Source: Carnobacterium funditum DSM 5970
Lineage (GTDB): Bacteria; Bacillota; Bacilli; Lactobacillales; Carnobacteriaceae
Direction of reading: 5' to 3'
DNA length: 64,000 nucleotides
NCBI RefSeq assembly: GCF_000744185.1
Contig: NZ_JQLL01000001.1
Coordinates: 2,075,001 to 2,139,000 of the forward strand
This document shows, in pieces, positions 8,540 through 15,771 of this stretch; positions within the stretch are counted from its first letter, which is position 1, and every line of letters starts with the position of its first letter. The position numbers were made by a program, and so were the translations under genes. The notes beneath the pieces are model-generated. The model was not told where the DNA came from. It was given only the letters and a program-made list of their open reading frames with translations, and made no database searches.

Positions 8540-9013
8540 ATGACAAAAACGAATACCGAAGTACAAACGGCACTGAATAACTTGGTGGCAGCTCATAGCG
8601 TCTTTACTACAAAATTATATCAGCATCATTTTTACGTACAAGGCAGTCACTTCTTTACACTACATGAAAAATTTGAAGAGTTATACAATGAAACCACAGA
8701 AAAATTTGATGAGTTAGCTGAACGATTACTTGCAATTGGAGGCAAACCTTATTCAACATTACAAGAATTTTTAGATCATTCTTCTATTAAAGAAAAACCT
8801 TATACAGGCAAAGTTTCTGCTATGGATATGGTAACCTCAATAGTAATGGATTTTCGTATTATGAGAGATGAATTAGCTAAAGCCATCACGTTAACTGGCG
8901 AAGCAGGCGATAATGTGACACAAGATGTATTGATTGGTTACAAAACGGCAGTAGATAAACACATCTGGATGTTGCAAGCTTTCCTTGGAAAAGATCCACT
9001 AGAAGGCGAATAA
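8540..9013 (+). CDS. dps: Dps-family ferritin-like protein
   Basis: Dodecameric mini-ferritin that stores iron and protects DNA by oxidising Fe(II) with peroxide. The 157 residues have the usual length and the four-helix pattern. The inter-subunit ferroxidase ligands are visible: a His in the YQHHFYVQGSHF stretch, a second His in FFTLHEKFEE, and the Asp/Glu set in LHEKFEELYNETTEKFDELAE (given in overlapping pieces). LLAIGGKPYSTLQEFL is a family signature. GGGAGG precedes the ATG. The N-terminus is short, with only one Lys in its first six residues, so direct DNA binding is uncertain. Confidence 0.93.
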   Translation: MTKTNTEVQTALNNLVAAHSVFTTKLYQHHFYVQGSHFFTLHEKFEELYNETTEKFDELAERLLAIGGKPYSTLQEFLDHSSIKEKPYTGKVSAMDMVTSIVMDFRIMRDELAKAITLTGEAGDNVTQDVLIGYKTAVDKHIWMLQAFLGKDPLEGE

Positions 9014-9025
9014 TACGTCACTTTA

Positions 9026-9059
9026 TAAAAAAGCATCAGAACTTTTCTGGTGTTTTTTT
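9026..9059 (+). terminator. Terminator after dps
   Basis: GCATCAGA / TCTGGTGT forms an 8-bp stem (two G-U pairs) with a short loop, preceded by A6 and followed by T7. Confidence 0.8.
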
Positions 9060-9061
9060 GT

Positions 9062-9260
9062 AGAAAAAGACTTCTTATAAATAATCCAGAACTAATAGTG
9101 GCAGATGAACCAATGGTTAAGCTAGATACAAAGTGCGCTAAAGAAGTAGTGAAATTAAGTGCTCAAGAAGTGAAATCTAGAAGCAAAGCCGTTATTATGA
9201 GTGCTCATGCTGAACTATTAGGATGGTGTGTATAAAATTGAAGACGGTGTACTTTATTAA
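9062..9260 (+). pseudogene. Remnant of an ABC transporter ATP-binding protein (LolD/MacB type)
   Basis: The C-terminal third of an ABC ATPase survives without a start, Walker A or signature motif. The frame from 9062 reads RKRLLINNPELIVADEP (Walker B, with the catalytic Glu), then KLDTK (D-loop), then KAVIMSAHAELLG, where a normal H-loop would read VTHD-like. A frameshift near 9222 is needed to continue: the next frame reads DGVYKIEDGVLY and stops at 9260, the usual end of such proteins. It begins inside the dps terminator region, so it has no promoter of its own and is not functional. Confidence 0.72.
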
Positions 9261-9282
9261 AAAGGGTACGGTTCTTCTTTAG

Positions 9283-9321
9283 ATGGACAATTCGGATGAA
9301 AAATAACTCGGATTTGTCCAT
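9283..9321. repeat. Dispersed hairpin repeat, copy A
   Basis: ATGGACAATTCGG and CTCGGATTTGTCCAT form an imperfect hairpin. The same arms (ATGGACAA ... TTGTCCAT), preceded by GGGTA, recur near 35853 and 47066. Only the hairpin and its left flank are shared here. The rest of the gap 9261-9473 holds a short open frame with no recognisable product. Confidence 0.55.
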
Positions 9322-9425
9322 TTTCACCCTGCTTTCGTGTTGAAAAAGGTTAGTGGAAACTACTCGTTAATAGCAATAGGTGGAGTGGAAACCATTGCTG
9401 CTAAAGGACGTTCTTTTATCATTAA

Positions 9426-9474
9426 TCAAAAAGCATCCGGTTTACTCAAAAAAGAGTAAATCAGATGCTTTTTT
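9426..9474. terminator. Terminator for the YbgC-like thioesterase
   Basis: GCATCCGGTTTACTC, A6, GAGTAAATCAGATGC form a long stem flanked by A5 and T7. It reaches the stop codon of the minus-strand thioesterase gene. Confidence 0.85.
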
Positions 9475-9914
9475 TAATTAGTGAACATATCTTTTCCAAC
9501 AAGATTTTCAAATAAGTCATAAATGGGTTTATTTACCTTTTTTAAAGAGACTGGTCGGTGGTTACTATTTAAAAAGCAATGCTTGCTTTCTCCATAAGCT
9601 CTTAGTTCGCCTGATACTTTATCGATTACTCGATATGAAAGGGTTAATTTAATCCCATTGAAAAACTCGACAGCAGGAATGATATAAACGGTTTGATTAT
9701 AATAAACCATTGATTTGTACTCACAATTGATAGCTAAAACAGGAATAATAATTCCCGATTCTTCCATTTGATCATAGCCAAATCCGACTGAATCTAATAA
9801 ATCTGTCCGAGCTTCTTCAAACCAGCGAATATAATTAGAGTGATGAATAATGCCCATTTGATCGGTTTCATAGTATTGAGCTTTGTGTTCATAAAGCTTT
9901 AATTCATTGTTCAT
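9474..9914 (-). CDS. Acyl-CoA thioesterase, YbgC/FadM-like hotdog protein
   Basis: Hydrolyses acyl-CoA thioesters. The 146-residue single hotdog domain carries the 4-hydroxybenzoyl-CoA thioesterase signature YETDQMGIIHHSNYIRWFEE, with the catalytic Asp18. The later strands show LSYRVIDK and ESKHCFLN, as expected for the fold. GTGAGGGG precedes the ATG. It is a single gene between two terminators. The natural acyl chain is unknown, and a housekeeping role in clearing acyl-CoA is the usual guess. Confidence 0.83.
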   Translation of the reverse strand: MNNELKLYEHKAQYYETDQMGIIHHSNYIRWFEEARTDLLDSVGFGYDQMEESGIIIPVLAINCEYKSMVYYNQTVYIIPAVEFFNGIKLTLSYRVIDKVSGELRAYGESKHCFLNSNHRPVSLKKVNKPIYDLFENLVGKDMFTN

Positions 9915-9939
9915 AAAAAACCCCTCACTTTACCTGATT

Positions 9940-9970
9940 AAAAAAAGTGCCCATCATAAAATGATAGGCT
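9940..9970 (-). terminator. Terminator after the papain-fold gene
   Basis: On the minus strand GCCTATCAT, TTT, ATGATGGGC (one mismatch) is followed by ACTTTTTTT. Confidence 0.7.
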
Positions 9971-9984
9971 GGATAAGCGATAAG

Positions 9985-10551
9985 TCAAACTTTTGAAAGT
10001 GTCAATAAATCTGGCTTCAATGCTTGATTTGGAGTAGATGATAAGTAATCGTACAGCGAACCGGTATAGATTGATTCAAAAATAGGCAATGCTTCTAAAT
10101 CTTGTGGTGTAATAAAATGAATTTCTTTTTGAAAATCATAAATCGCACTATCGGATAACAACTGAGCAACGAATTGAGAGCAAAAAAAGGTATCGTCTCG
10201 TTTATAATCAATATTAAGAGCAAGTGTCACTAATCCAATTAAATTATAATGATACATATTCTTTGTTTGTTCATAATATTGTATTAAATTAGTTAACAAC
10301 GTAAATTGTTCTGGAGTCACATCACAGGAAAGAATATTGCATTGTGCACGGATAAAGTATTCTCTAGTTAAGTCTTCCTGGATAAAACCGGCAATAAAAG
10401 GATTGTTAGGCCTCTTTCTGCCAAAACTATACATATCTACCAGTGTAGAATCAAGAGCGATGGAAGCATGGTTGTATTCAGCTTTAGTATAAAACTTGAT
10501 GGTTTTAGAAAGAATTGTATTTGTATCGGTTAAAACGAGATATATTTTCAT
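9985..10551 (-). CDS. Putative permuted papain-fold amidase (YiiX/YycO-like)
   Basis: Unassigned protein of 188 residues. The order His first (YNHASIALD, about residue 28) and Cys later (TFFCSQFVAQLL, about residue 123) is that of the circularly permuted NlpC/P60-like YiiX/YycO hydrolases, in which a nearby acidic or polar residue completes the site. There is no signal peptide or membrane segment, so it would act in the cytoplasm or on incoming substrates. A GAAGG ribosome binding site precedes the ATG. The substrate is unknown; lipids and peptides are both known for this fold. Confidence 0.55.
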   Translation of the reverse strand: MKIYLVLTDTNTILSKTIKFYTKAEYNHASIALDSTLVDMYSFGRKRPNNPFIAGFIQEDLTREYFIRAQCNILSCDVTPEQFTLLTNLIQYYEQTKNMYHYNLIGLVTLALNIDYKRDDTFFCSQFVAQLLSDSAIYDFQKEIHFITPQDLEALPIFESIYTGSLYDYLSSTPNQALKPDLLTLSKV

Positions 10552-10750
10552 GAAACTACCTTCTTTTTATAAATTAGTCAAGCTATGTTATACCTGTTTC
10601 TTTGAATAGTAAGAGTTTAAATGAGAGCGATATTAAAATAACATCATGGATAATAAAAACTATAATGACTTTCTAAGTATACACTATCCATATGTTTTTA
10701 CTAGACTTCTTTAGTAAAAGACTAAAAGAAGTGAAAAGAATGTTACAAAG

Positions 10751-10785
10751 CTAATCTTTATGCACATTAAATGCATAAAGATTAG
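10751..10785. repeat. Perfect 14-bp inverted repeat upstream of the GT8 genes
   Basis: CTAATCTTTATGCA (10751-10764) and TGCATAAAGATTAG (10772-10785) are perfect complements around a 7-base loop. No T-run follows on either strand, so it is not a normal terminator. It lies in the 348-base gap 10552-10899, which otherwise shows only A+T-rich sequence. Confidence 0.7.
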
Positions 10786-10899
10786 TGTAGCTAAGTGTTT
10801 TTATTTGCTAAAATATATAAAAGGCTATAACATATTGGTTAGAACATACTGTTTTAATGCGAGCACCCTTTAAATGTTTTTTTGAAAGGAAGATTAGGA

Positions 10900-11751
10900 A
10901 TGAATAATAAGAAAGTAATACCCATTGTGAGTGCTGTAGATGATCATTACGCTCCGTACCTTAGTGTTATGATGATGACCTTGTTAAAGCATTTAGCTGA
11001 TGATGTTGCCATCGCTTTTTATATCATTGATGATCATATTTCCAAAGCAAGCAAAGAAAAATTGAATCAAGTTGTTTCTAATCAATCATCTGTAATCCAT
11101 TATTTGGAAGTTAACTCTGATTTATATGCAGATGTGTTAGAGAGTGATCATATTACTCAAACAGCTTATTACCGCATATCATTGCCAGACTTATTATCAG
11201 ACAAACATTATGAAAAGGTACTGTATATTGATTGTGATGTGCTAGTGCTAGAGGATGTTTCTAAACTATACGATACCGATATTGGTGAAAATATTATTGG
11301 TGCTGTTATTGATCCAGGTCAAGCTCTTGTGTTAGAAAGATTGGGCATCGACACAGACGATTATTATTTTAACTCTGGTTTAATGCTCATTGATTTAAAT
11401 AATTGGCGAAAAGCTGGCATAACTAAAAAAACGCTTACTTTTTTACAAGAAGAAGAGGATAAAATTATCTACCATGATCAAGATGCGCTTAACGCTATTC
11501 TTTATGAAAAGTGGTTTCAATTGCATCCTAAATGGAATGTGCAAACATCCTTACTATTTGAAAGACATCAACCGCCAACTGCAGAGTATAAAAAACTGTA
11601 TAAAGAAGCTATCCAACATCCCTCGATTGTTCACTTTACTGGTCATGACAAACCTTGGAACTCAGATGAATACCACCCATACACTCAAATATACTTAAAA
11701 GAATTAGCCAAATCACCTTTTCAACAAAGAGAAGTAGAATCTCAACAATAA
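10900..11751 (+). CDS. Glycosyltransferase family 8 protein (first copy)
   Basis: Retaining glycosyltransferase of family 8 (GT-A fold), which moves a hexose from a nucleotide sugar. The 283 residues contain the N-terminal nucleotide-binding strand IPIVSAVDDHYAPYL, TAYYRISLPDLL, the metal-binding DCD at 111-113 (KVLYIDCDVLVLED), FNSGLMLIDLNNWR, and the C-terminal HFTGHDKPW, whose His is a metal ligand in the family. AAAGGAAGA precedes the ATG at 10900. A paralogue follows 150 bases later. The acceptor is unknown; cell-wall polymer or glycolipid decoration is likely. Confidence 0.88.
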   Translation: MNNKKVIPIVSAVDDHYAPYLSVMMMTLLKHLADDVAIAFYIIDDHISKASKEKLNQVVSNQSSVIHYLEVNSDLYADVLESDHITQTAYYRISLPDLLSDKHYEKVLYIDCDVLVLEDVSKLYDTDIGENIIGAVIDPGQALVLERLGIDTDDYYFNSGLMLIDLNNWRKAGITKKTLTFLQEEEDKIIYHDQDALNAILYEKWFQLHPKWNVQTSLLFERHQPPTAEYKKLYKEAIQHPSIVHFTGHDKPWNSDEYHPYTQIYLKELAKSPFQQREVESQQ

Positions 11752-11801
11752 TTTCTCTATGTTACTAACGAACACAACTAGCGAACATGCACTCTTTTGA
11801 G

Positions 11802-11841
11802 AGCTTAAAAAAGACCCTGTTTTCTAGGTCTTATTTAAGCT
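11802..11841. repeat. Hairpin between the two GT8 genes
   Basis: AGCTTAAAAAAGACC (11802-11816) and GGTCTTATTTAAGCT (11827-11841) pair at 14 of 15 positions around a 10-base loop. No T-run follows the full stem; the inner GACC/GGTC with TTATTT could act as a weak terminator. Confidence 0.6.
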
Positions 11842-11900
11842 ACGAAAAAATAGGATATGAAAAAATGAAAATAGTTTGATTTGATAGAGGAGGAACTACC

Positions 11901-12755
11901 ATGCTTGAGTCTAAAAACATCACAATCGTTTCATCTAGTAATGAGGATTTTGTCCCTCATCTGACAACGCTGTTTCTTTCTTTATTAGTAAGCAAAAATG
12001 CGGATACTCAATTAAATTTTTATGTAATCGATGACAATATCTCATTGAACTCAAAATTATTGTTGAATCGTACTGTTAACCGACACAAAGCACGTATTAG
12101 TTATTTATCGATTGATGAATCTGAATTTGAAAATGTAGTTGAGAGTGAAAGGATTCCGAGGACTGCTTATTATAGGATTTCCATTCCAAATCTTTTAACT
12201 ACTATAGATCGTGCGATTTACCTTGATTGCGATATGATTTGTTTGGAAAACATTCAAAACATATGGGAATTAGATTTAGGAGATAACTTACTAGCTGCAG
12301 TCGAAGATGCAGGCTTTCATGATCGTTTGAACGTAATGGGAGTAAACTGTCAATCAGATAGATACTTTAATTCAGGCATGATGGTTATGGATTTGAAGAA
12401 GTGGCGTGAAGAAAAAATTACAGAACAAGCTTTCGAATTTATAGAGGCTTATCCGCATTTGTTGAAATTTCATGACCAGGATACCTTAAATGCCATTTTA
12501 CATGATCGCTGGTTAGGATTGCATCCTCGTTGGAATGCTCAAACGTATTTAATGTTAGATGAAAAACAACATCCAACGGAAATAGGCAGAATGAAATGGG
12601 AGAAAGCAAGACAAAACCCAGCGATTGTCCATTTTTGTGGACATGAAAAGCCTTGGCATGAAGATTCTATCCATCCTTACAGAGAAGATTATTTTGGTTT
12701 AAGAAATAAAACAGCTTTTCCGTTAGCAAGGCTAGAAAAGGCTCGCGAAAAGTAA
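11901..12755 (+). CDS. Glycosyltransferase family 8 protein (second copy)
   Basis: Paralogue of the preceding gene, of nearly the same length (284 residues) and with the same motif order: FVPHLTTLFLSLL, TAYYRISIPNLL, DCD at 109-111 (IYLDCDMICLEN), FNSGMMVMDLKKWR, LHPRWNAQTY and HFCGHEKPWHED. The two differ at many positions, so the duplication is old and they may use different donors or acceptors. GGAGGAAC precedes the ATG. Both lack extra C-terminal domains and membrane segments, so they act in the cytoplasm on a membrane-associated or soluble acceptor. Confidence 0.88.
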   Translation: MLESKNITIVSSSNEDFVPHLTTLFLSLLVSKNADTQLNFYVIDDNISLNSKLLLNRTVNRHKARISYLSIDESEFENVVESERIPRTAYYRISIPNLLTTIDRAIYLDCDMICLENIQNIWELDLGDNLLAAVEDAGFHDRLNVMGVNCQSDRYFNSGMMVMDLKKWREEKITEQAFEFIEAYPHLLKFHDQDTLNAILHDRWLGLHPRWNAQTYLMLDEKQHPTEIGRMKWEKARQNPAIVHFCGHEKPWHEDSIHPYREDYFGLRNKTAFPLARLEKAREK

Positions 12756-12879
12756 GAGGATGAGGATATAAAACGCTGATTACTAGAACAAATAAGGGTG
12801 TAAGAAATAGCAGCGCACAACACTCACGCGCTTTTCTGTCGAATTAATGTTCTTAGGAATGTCTTCTAAAATGGTTAGT

Positions 12880-12929
12880 GAATAAAAACGGTTTTGAGAC
12901 ATTTTCTGTCCCGAAACCGTTTTTATTCA
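12880..12929. terminator. Bidirectional terminator between GT8 and the AraC regulator
   Basis: A long stem (about 22 bp with G-U pairs) centred on AAAAACGGTTTTGAGACA / TGTCCCGAAACCGTTTTT ends in T-rich sequence in both directions. Confidence 0.88.
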
Positions 12930-12954
12930 TTGCTTAAAGACTAAATAGATTAGT

Positions 12955-13800
12955 TTATTTAACGATTGCTTTTTTTAAAAAAGCAGAAGGGGACTGGCCA
13001 TAATGTTTTTTAAAGAGCTTGCTAAAGTAGAGAGCATCGTTATAGCCAATTAACTTTGAAATTTCTTTGATAGTAATGCCTGTTTGGGTAGCTAGCAAAA
13101 GTTTAGCTTGCTCTAGTCTAATTTTAATCAAATAATTAATCGGCGAATCGCCTGTTTCTTCCTTAAAAATTCGGGACAGATTGGTTGGGCTGAGATAATA
13201 GTTGCGCGCAAGATCGTTTAGCGTAATATCTTCTATATAATGAGCTTCAAGATAGTGAATGATGTCATTGGCCGTTTGTTGTTTCTTTTGCTCTTCAGCT
13301 GTTAAAGTAACGCGAGTATGTTTGTTTGTCAGTGCATATTTATCTCTTAAAAGGAAAACAATTAATTGTGTAACAAGGGATTTTAACATGAGTTCAAGGC
13401 CTGGTTCATTAGCTGAACGTTCAGCTATAATTTTGCGACAAATAGCAAAAAATTCTGTGTGGTGTTGTTCCATTAAATGAATAACAGGAGAATCTACTGG
13501 AAAAAAATCTTTTGGAAAACAATCCAACACGACATTTCGAAATCCAATATGAAGCTGAGTGTTTTTCATAGCAGCATCAGAATGTTCGTGGTGATCGAGG
13601 CCTGGATTAAACAAAAGGATAGTTCCCTTTTCTAAACGAACGGTATGGTCGTTAATCGTGTACAATGATTCGCCATCAATAATAATTGAAAGTTCTAAAA
13701 AATCATGATGATGATTCCTTCCAGAGGAAGGACCAGCAGTGGTTACATCAAAAACATATAAAATCTCAGGATTAAATGTCTTGGCATTCACATTAAACAT
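12955..13800 (-). CDS. AraC-family transcriptional regulator
   Basis: Regulator of 281 residues with an N-terminal cupin sensor domain (about 20-110, HHHDFLELSIIIDG and LFNPGLDHHEH typical of the sugar-sensing type) and a C-terminal double helix-turn-helix (about 180-275: DITLNDLARNYYLSPTNLSR and GITIKEISKLIGYNDALYFS). GGAGGTGAG precedes the ATG. It is divergent from a two-gene ABC exporter with a 207-base gap, so it may control that exporter. The cupin type usually senses a sugar, which does not fit an exporter well, so the pairing is uncertain. Confidence 0.88.
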   Translation of the reverse strand: MFNVNAKTFNPEILYVFDVTTAGPSSGRNHHHDFLELSIIIDGESLYTINDHTVRLEKGTILLFNPGLDHHEHSDAAMKNTQLHIGFRNVVLDCFPKDFFPVDSPVIHLMEQHHTEFFAICRKIIAERSANEPGLELMLKSLVTQLIVFLLRDKYALTNKHTRVTLTAEEQKKQQTANDIIHYLEAHYIEDITLNDLARNYYLSPTNLSRIFKEETGDSPINYLIKIRLEQAKLLLATQTGITIKEISKLIGYNDALYFSKLFKKHYGQSPSAFLKKAIVK

Positions 13801-14007
13801 CCACTCACCTCCAAGAAAAAAGTATACTCGTATTCAGTTACCTAAAAGTATAAAGTATCTCATTAAATAGCGCAATCATTCAGCCAATGAAGTAAGATGA
13901 TCATGGATTGTTATTTACTCCATCTCTTTTAAGAAAATACACCATTCTTTTAGCTTGAAATGTTCGTTATCCTTAAAGTACTTAGTAAATCAAAGGAGGT
14001 TAAACAT

Positions 14008-15771
14008 ATGGGAAGTATAAGATGGGTTTGGAAATACATTCGTGCCTATTGGTTTAAATTATCAATAGGCATTAGCTTAATTATTATAGTGGCTTTGTTA
14101 AATATTGTCTCACCGTTAATTGGTGGAATGATTGTTGATAACGTTATTATAAGCGGGGAATCAGAAATGTTGGTTCCATTACTAATTGTGATGATTGTGG
14201 CCTCCCTTTTTCGTACGATTCTCCGCTATGTCTACCAAATTATGTTTGAACAGATAGGGCAAAATACGTTATTCAATATTCGTGAAGAAATGTATCGTAA
14301 ACTACAAGAACTTGATTTTAGTTTTTTTAACACTACTCGAGTGGGTGACATAATGGCTAGAATGACAGGTGATACGAATGCGATTCGGCACGCGGTTTCA
14401 TGGCTGTTCTATAACGTTTTAGACAATTTTTTGTTACTCGTTTCAGCTATTGTAGTGATGGGGATTATTGAATGGCGGTTAATGCTGGCGTTGGTTTTTA
14501 TTACACCATTTATTGGGCTATTAACCATTGCCCTATCTCGTAAGGCTAATCCTGTTTTTTATCAAATTCGTGAGAGCTTTTCTAGGTTGAACTCAATGGT
14601 AGAAGAAAATGTTAGTGGAAATAAAGTAGTGAAAGCCTTCGCAAGAGAAGACTATGAAATTGAAAAATTCAACAAATTTAATGAAGACTATAAAAAGAGG
14701 AATTTAGAATCAGCAGCTGTGACAAAAACGTACTTGCCAGTATTGGAAACTTTGGCGTCTTTTTTATCTGTGATTACAATTGGACTAGGAGGACTATTAG
14801 TCATTGATGGCAGTATGACTTTAGGGAATCTAGTTGCATTTAATGGGTTTATTTGGATGTTAACGATTCCTATGCGTAATGTAGGGTGGTATGTGAATGA
14901 CTTACAGCATTTTATCACAGCAACGTATAAAATTAGAGAATTACTAGCGGCTAAACCGAAGATTCCACTTGAAAAAAGACAGACAACTCCAACCATTAGA
15001 GGAGTTGTTGAATTTCAGGATGTTTCATTTCATTTTGCAGATGATCCGGATACAGAGGTGTTAAGTCATATTTCATTGAAAGCCTCACCTGGCCAAACCA
15101 TTGGTATTTTAGGAGAGACTGGTTCAGGCAAATCAACATTAGTAAATTTAATTTCACGATTTTTTGATCCGACTGAAGGGCGTATACTCATTGATGGACA
15201 AGATGCAAGAAAAATCAATGTACGTGAATTGAGAAAGCATATTGCCATCGTGATGCAAGATGTATTTTTATTCTCAGAAACAATAAAAGAAAATATCGCA
15301 TTTGGAACACCAGAAGCTGAGCTAGAAAGAATCAAACTAATGGCTCGTGTTGCCGATGCCAGTCCATTCATCGAGCAAATGCCAGACCAATACAACACCT
15401 TTTTGGGAGAACGTGGAAGTGGGTTGTCAGGTGGACAGCGTCAACGAATTTCATTAGCAAGAGGATTGATGAAAGATCCTTCGATACTGATTTTAGATGA
15501 CACCACTTCAGCAGTTGATATGGAAACAGAAGTGAAAATTCAACAAGAACTGCAAACTGTTTCACAAAAGAAGACAACGTTCATTATAGCGAATCGTATT
15601 TCTTCTGTTAAATCAGCAGATGAAATTCTAATCTTGTCTAAAGGGGAAATAATCGAACGGGGAACACATGTATCCCTACTGGAACTTAAAGGTGCCTACT
15701 ACAAAATCTACTTGAAACAACTAGGCAAGTCAGATGACGATGAGGGGGTGTCAGATAATGGCCCAGAATAG
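14008..15771 (+). CDS. Heterodimeric ABC exporter, subunit with degenerate ATPase site
   Basis: ABC exporter half-transporter of 587 residues: six membrane helices (about 15-310), then a nucleotide-binding domain. Walker A is GETGSGKST and the signature is a canonical LSGGQRQR. However, Walker B reads ILILDDTTSAVD (Asp instead of the catalytic Glu) and the H-loop reads IIANRISS (Asn instead of His). These changes mark the subunit carrying the non-hydrolysing site in heterodimers such as TM287/288, LmrCD or BmrCD. The ATG at 14008 follows AAAGGAGG. The partner gene overlaps its end by 14 bases. The substrate is unknown, probably a drug or lipid. Confidence 0.9.
   Translation: MGSIRWVWKYIRAYWFKLSIGISLIIIVALLNIVSPLIGGMIVDNVIISGESEMLVPLLIVMIVASLFRTILRYVYQIMFEQIGQNTLFNIREEMYRKLQELDFSFFNTTRVGDIMARMTGDTNAIRHAVSWLFYNVLDNFLLLVSAIVVMGIIEWRLMLALVFITPFIGLLTIALSRKANPVFYQIRESFSRLNSMVEENVSGNKVVKAFAREDYEIEKFNKFNEDYKKRNLESAAVTKTYLPVLETLASFLSVITIGLGGLLVIDGSMTLGNLVAFNGFIWMLTIPMRNVGWYVNDLQHFITATYKIRELLAAKPKIPLEKRQTTPTIRGVVEFQDVSFHFADDPDTEVLSHISLKASPGQTIGILGETGSGKSTLVNLISRFFDPTEGRILIDGQDARKINVRELRKHIAIVMQDVFLFSETIKENIAFGTPEAELERIKLMARVADASPFIEQMPDQYNTFLGERGSGLSGGQRQRISLARGLMKDPSILILDDTTSAVDMETEVKIQQELQTVSQKKTTFIIANRISSVKSADEILILSKGEIIERGTHVSLLELKGAYYKIYLKQLGKSDDDEGVSDNGPE

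Noticed and set aside
9339-9461. Short plus-strand frame reading VSGNYSLIAIGGVETI and on to KKE
   Set aside because: No ribosome binding site or known relative, and it runs into the thioesterase terminator. It may be a remnant but cannot be identified.
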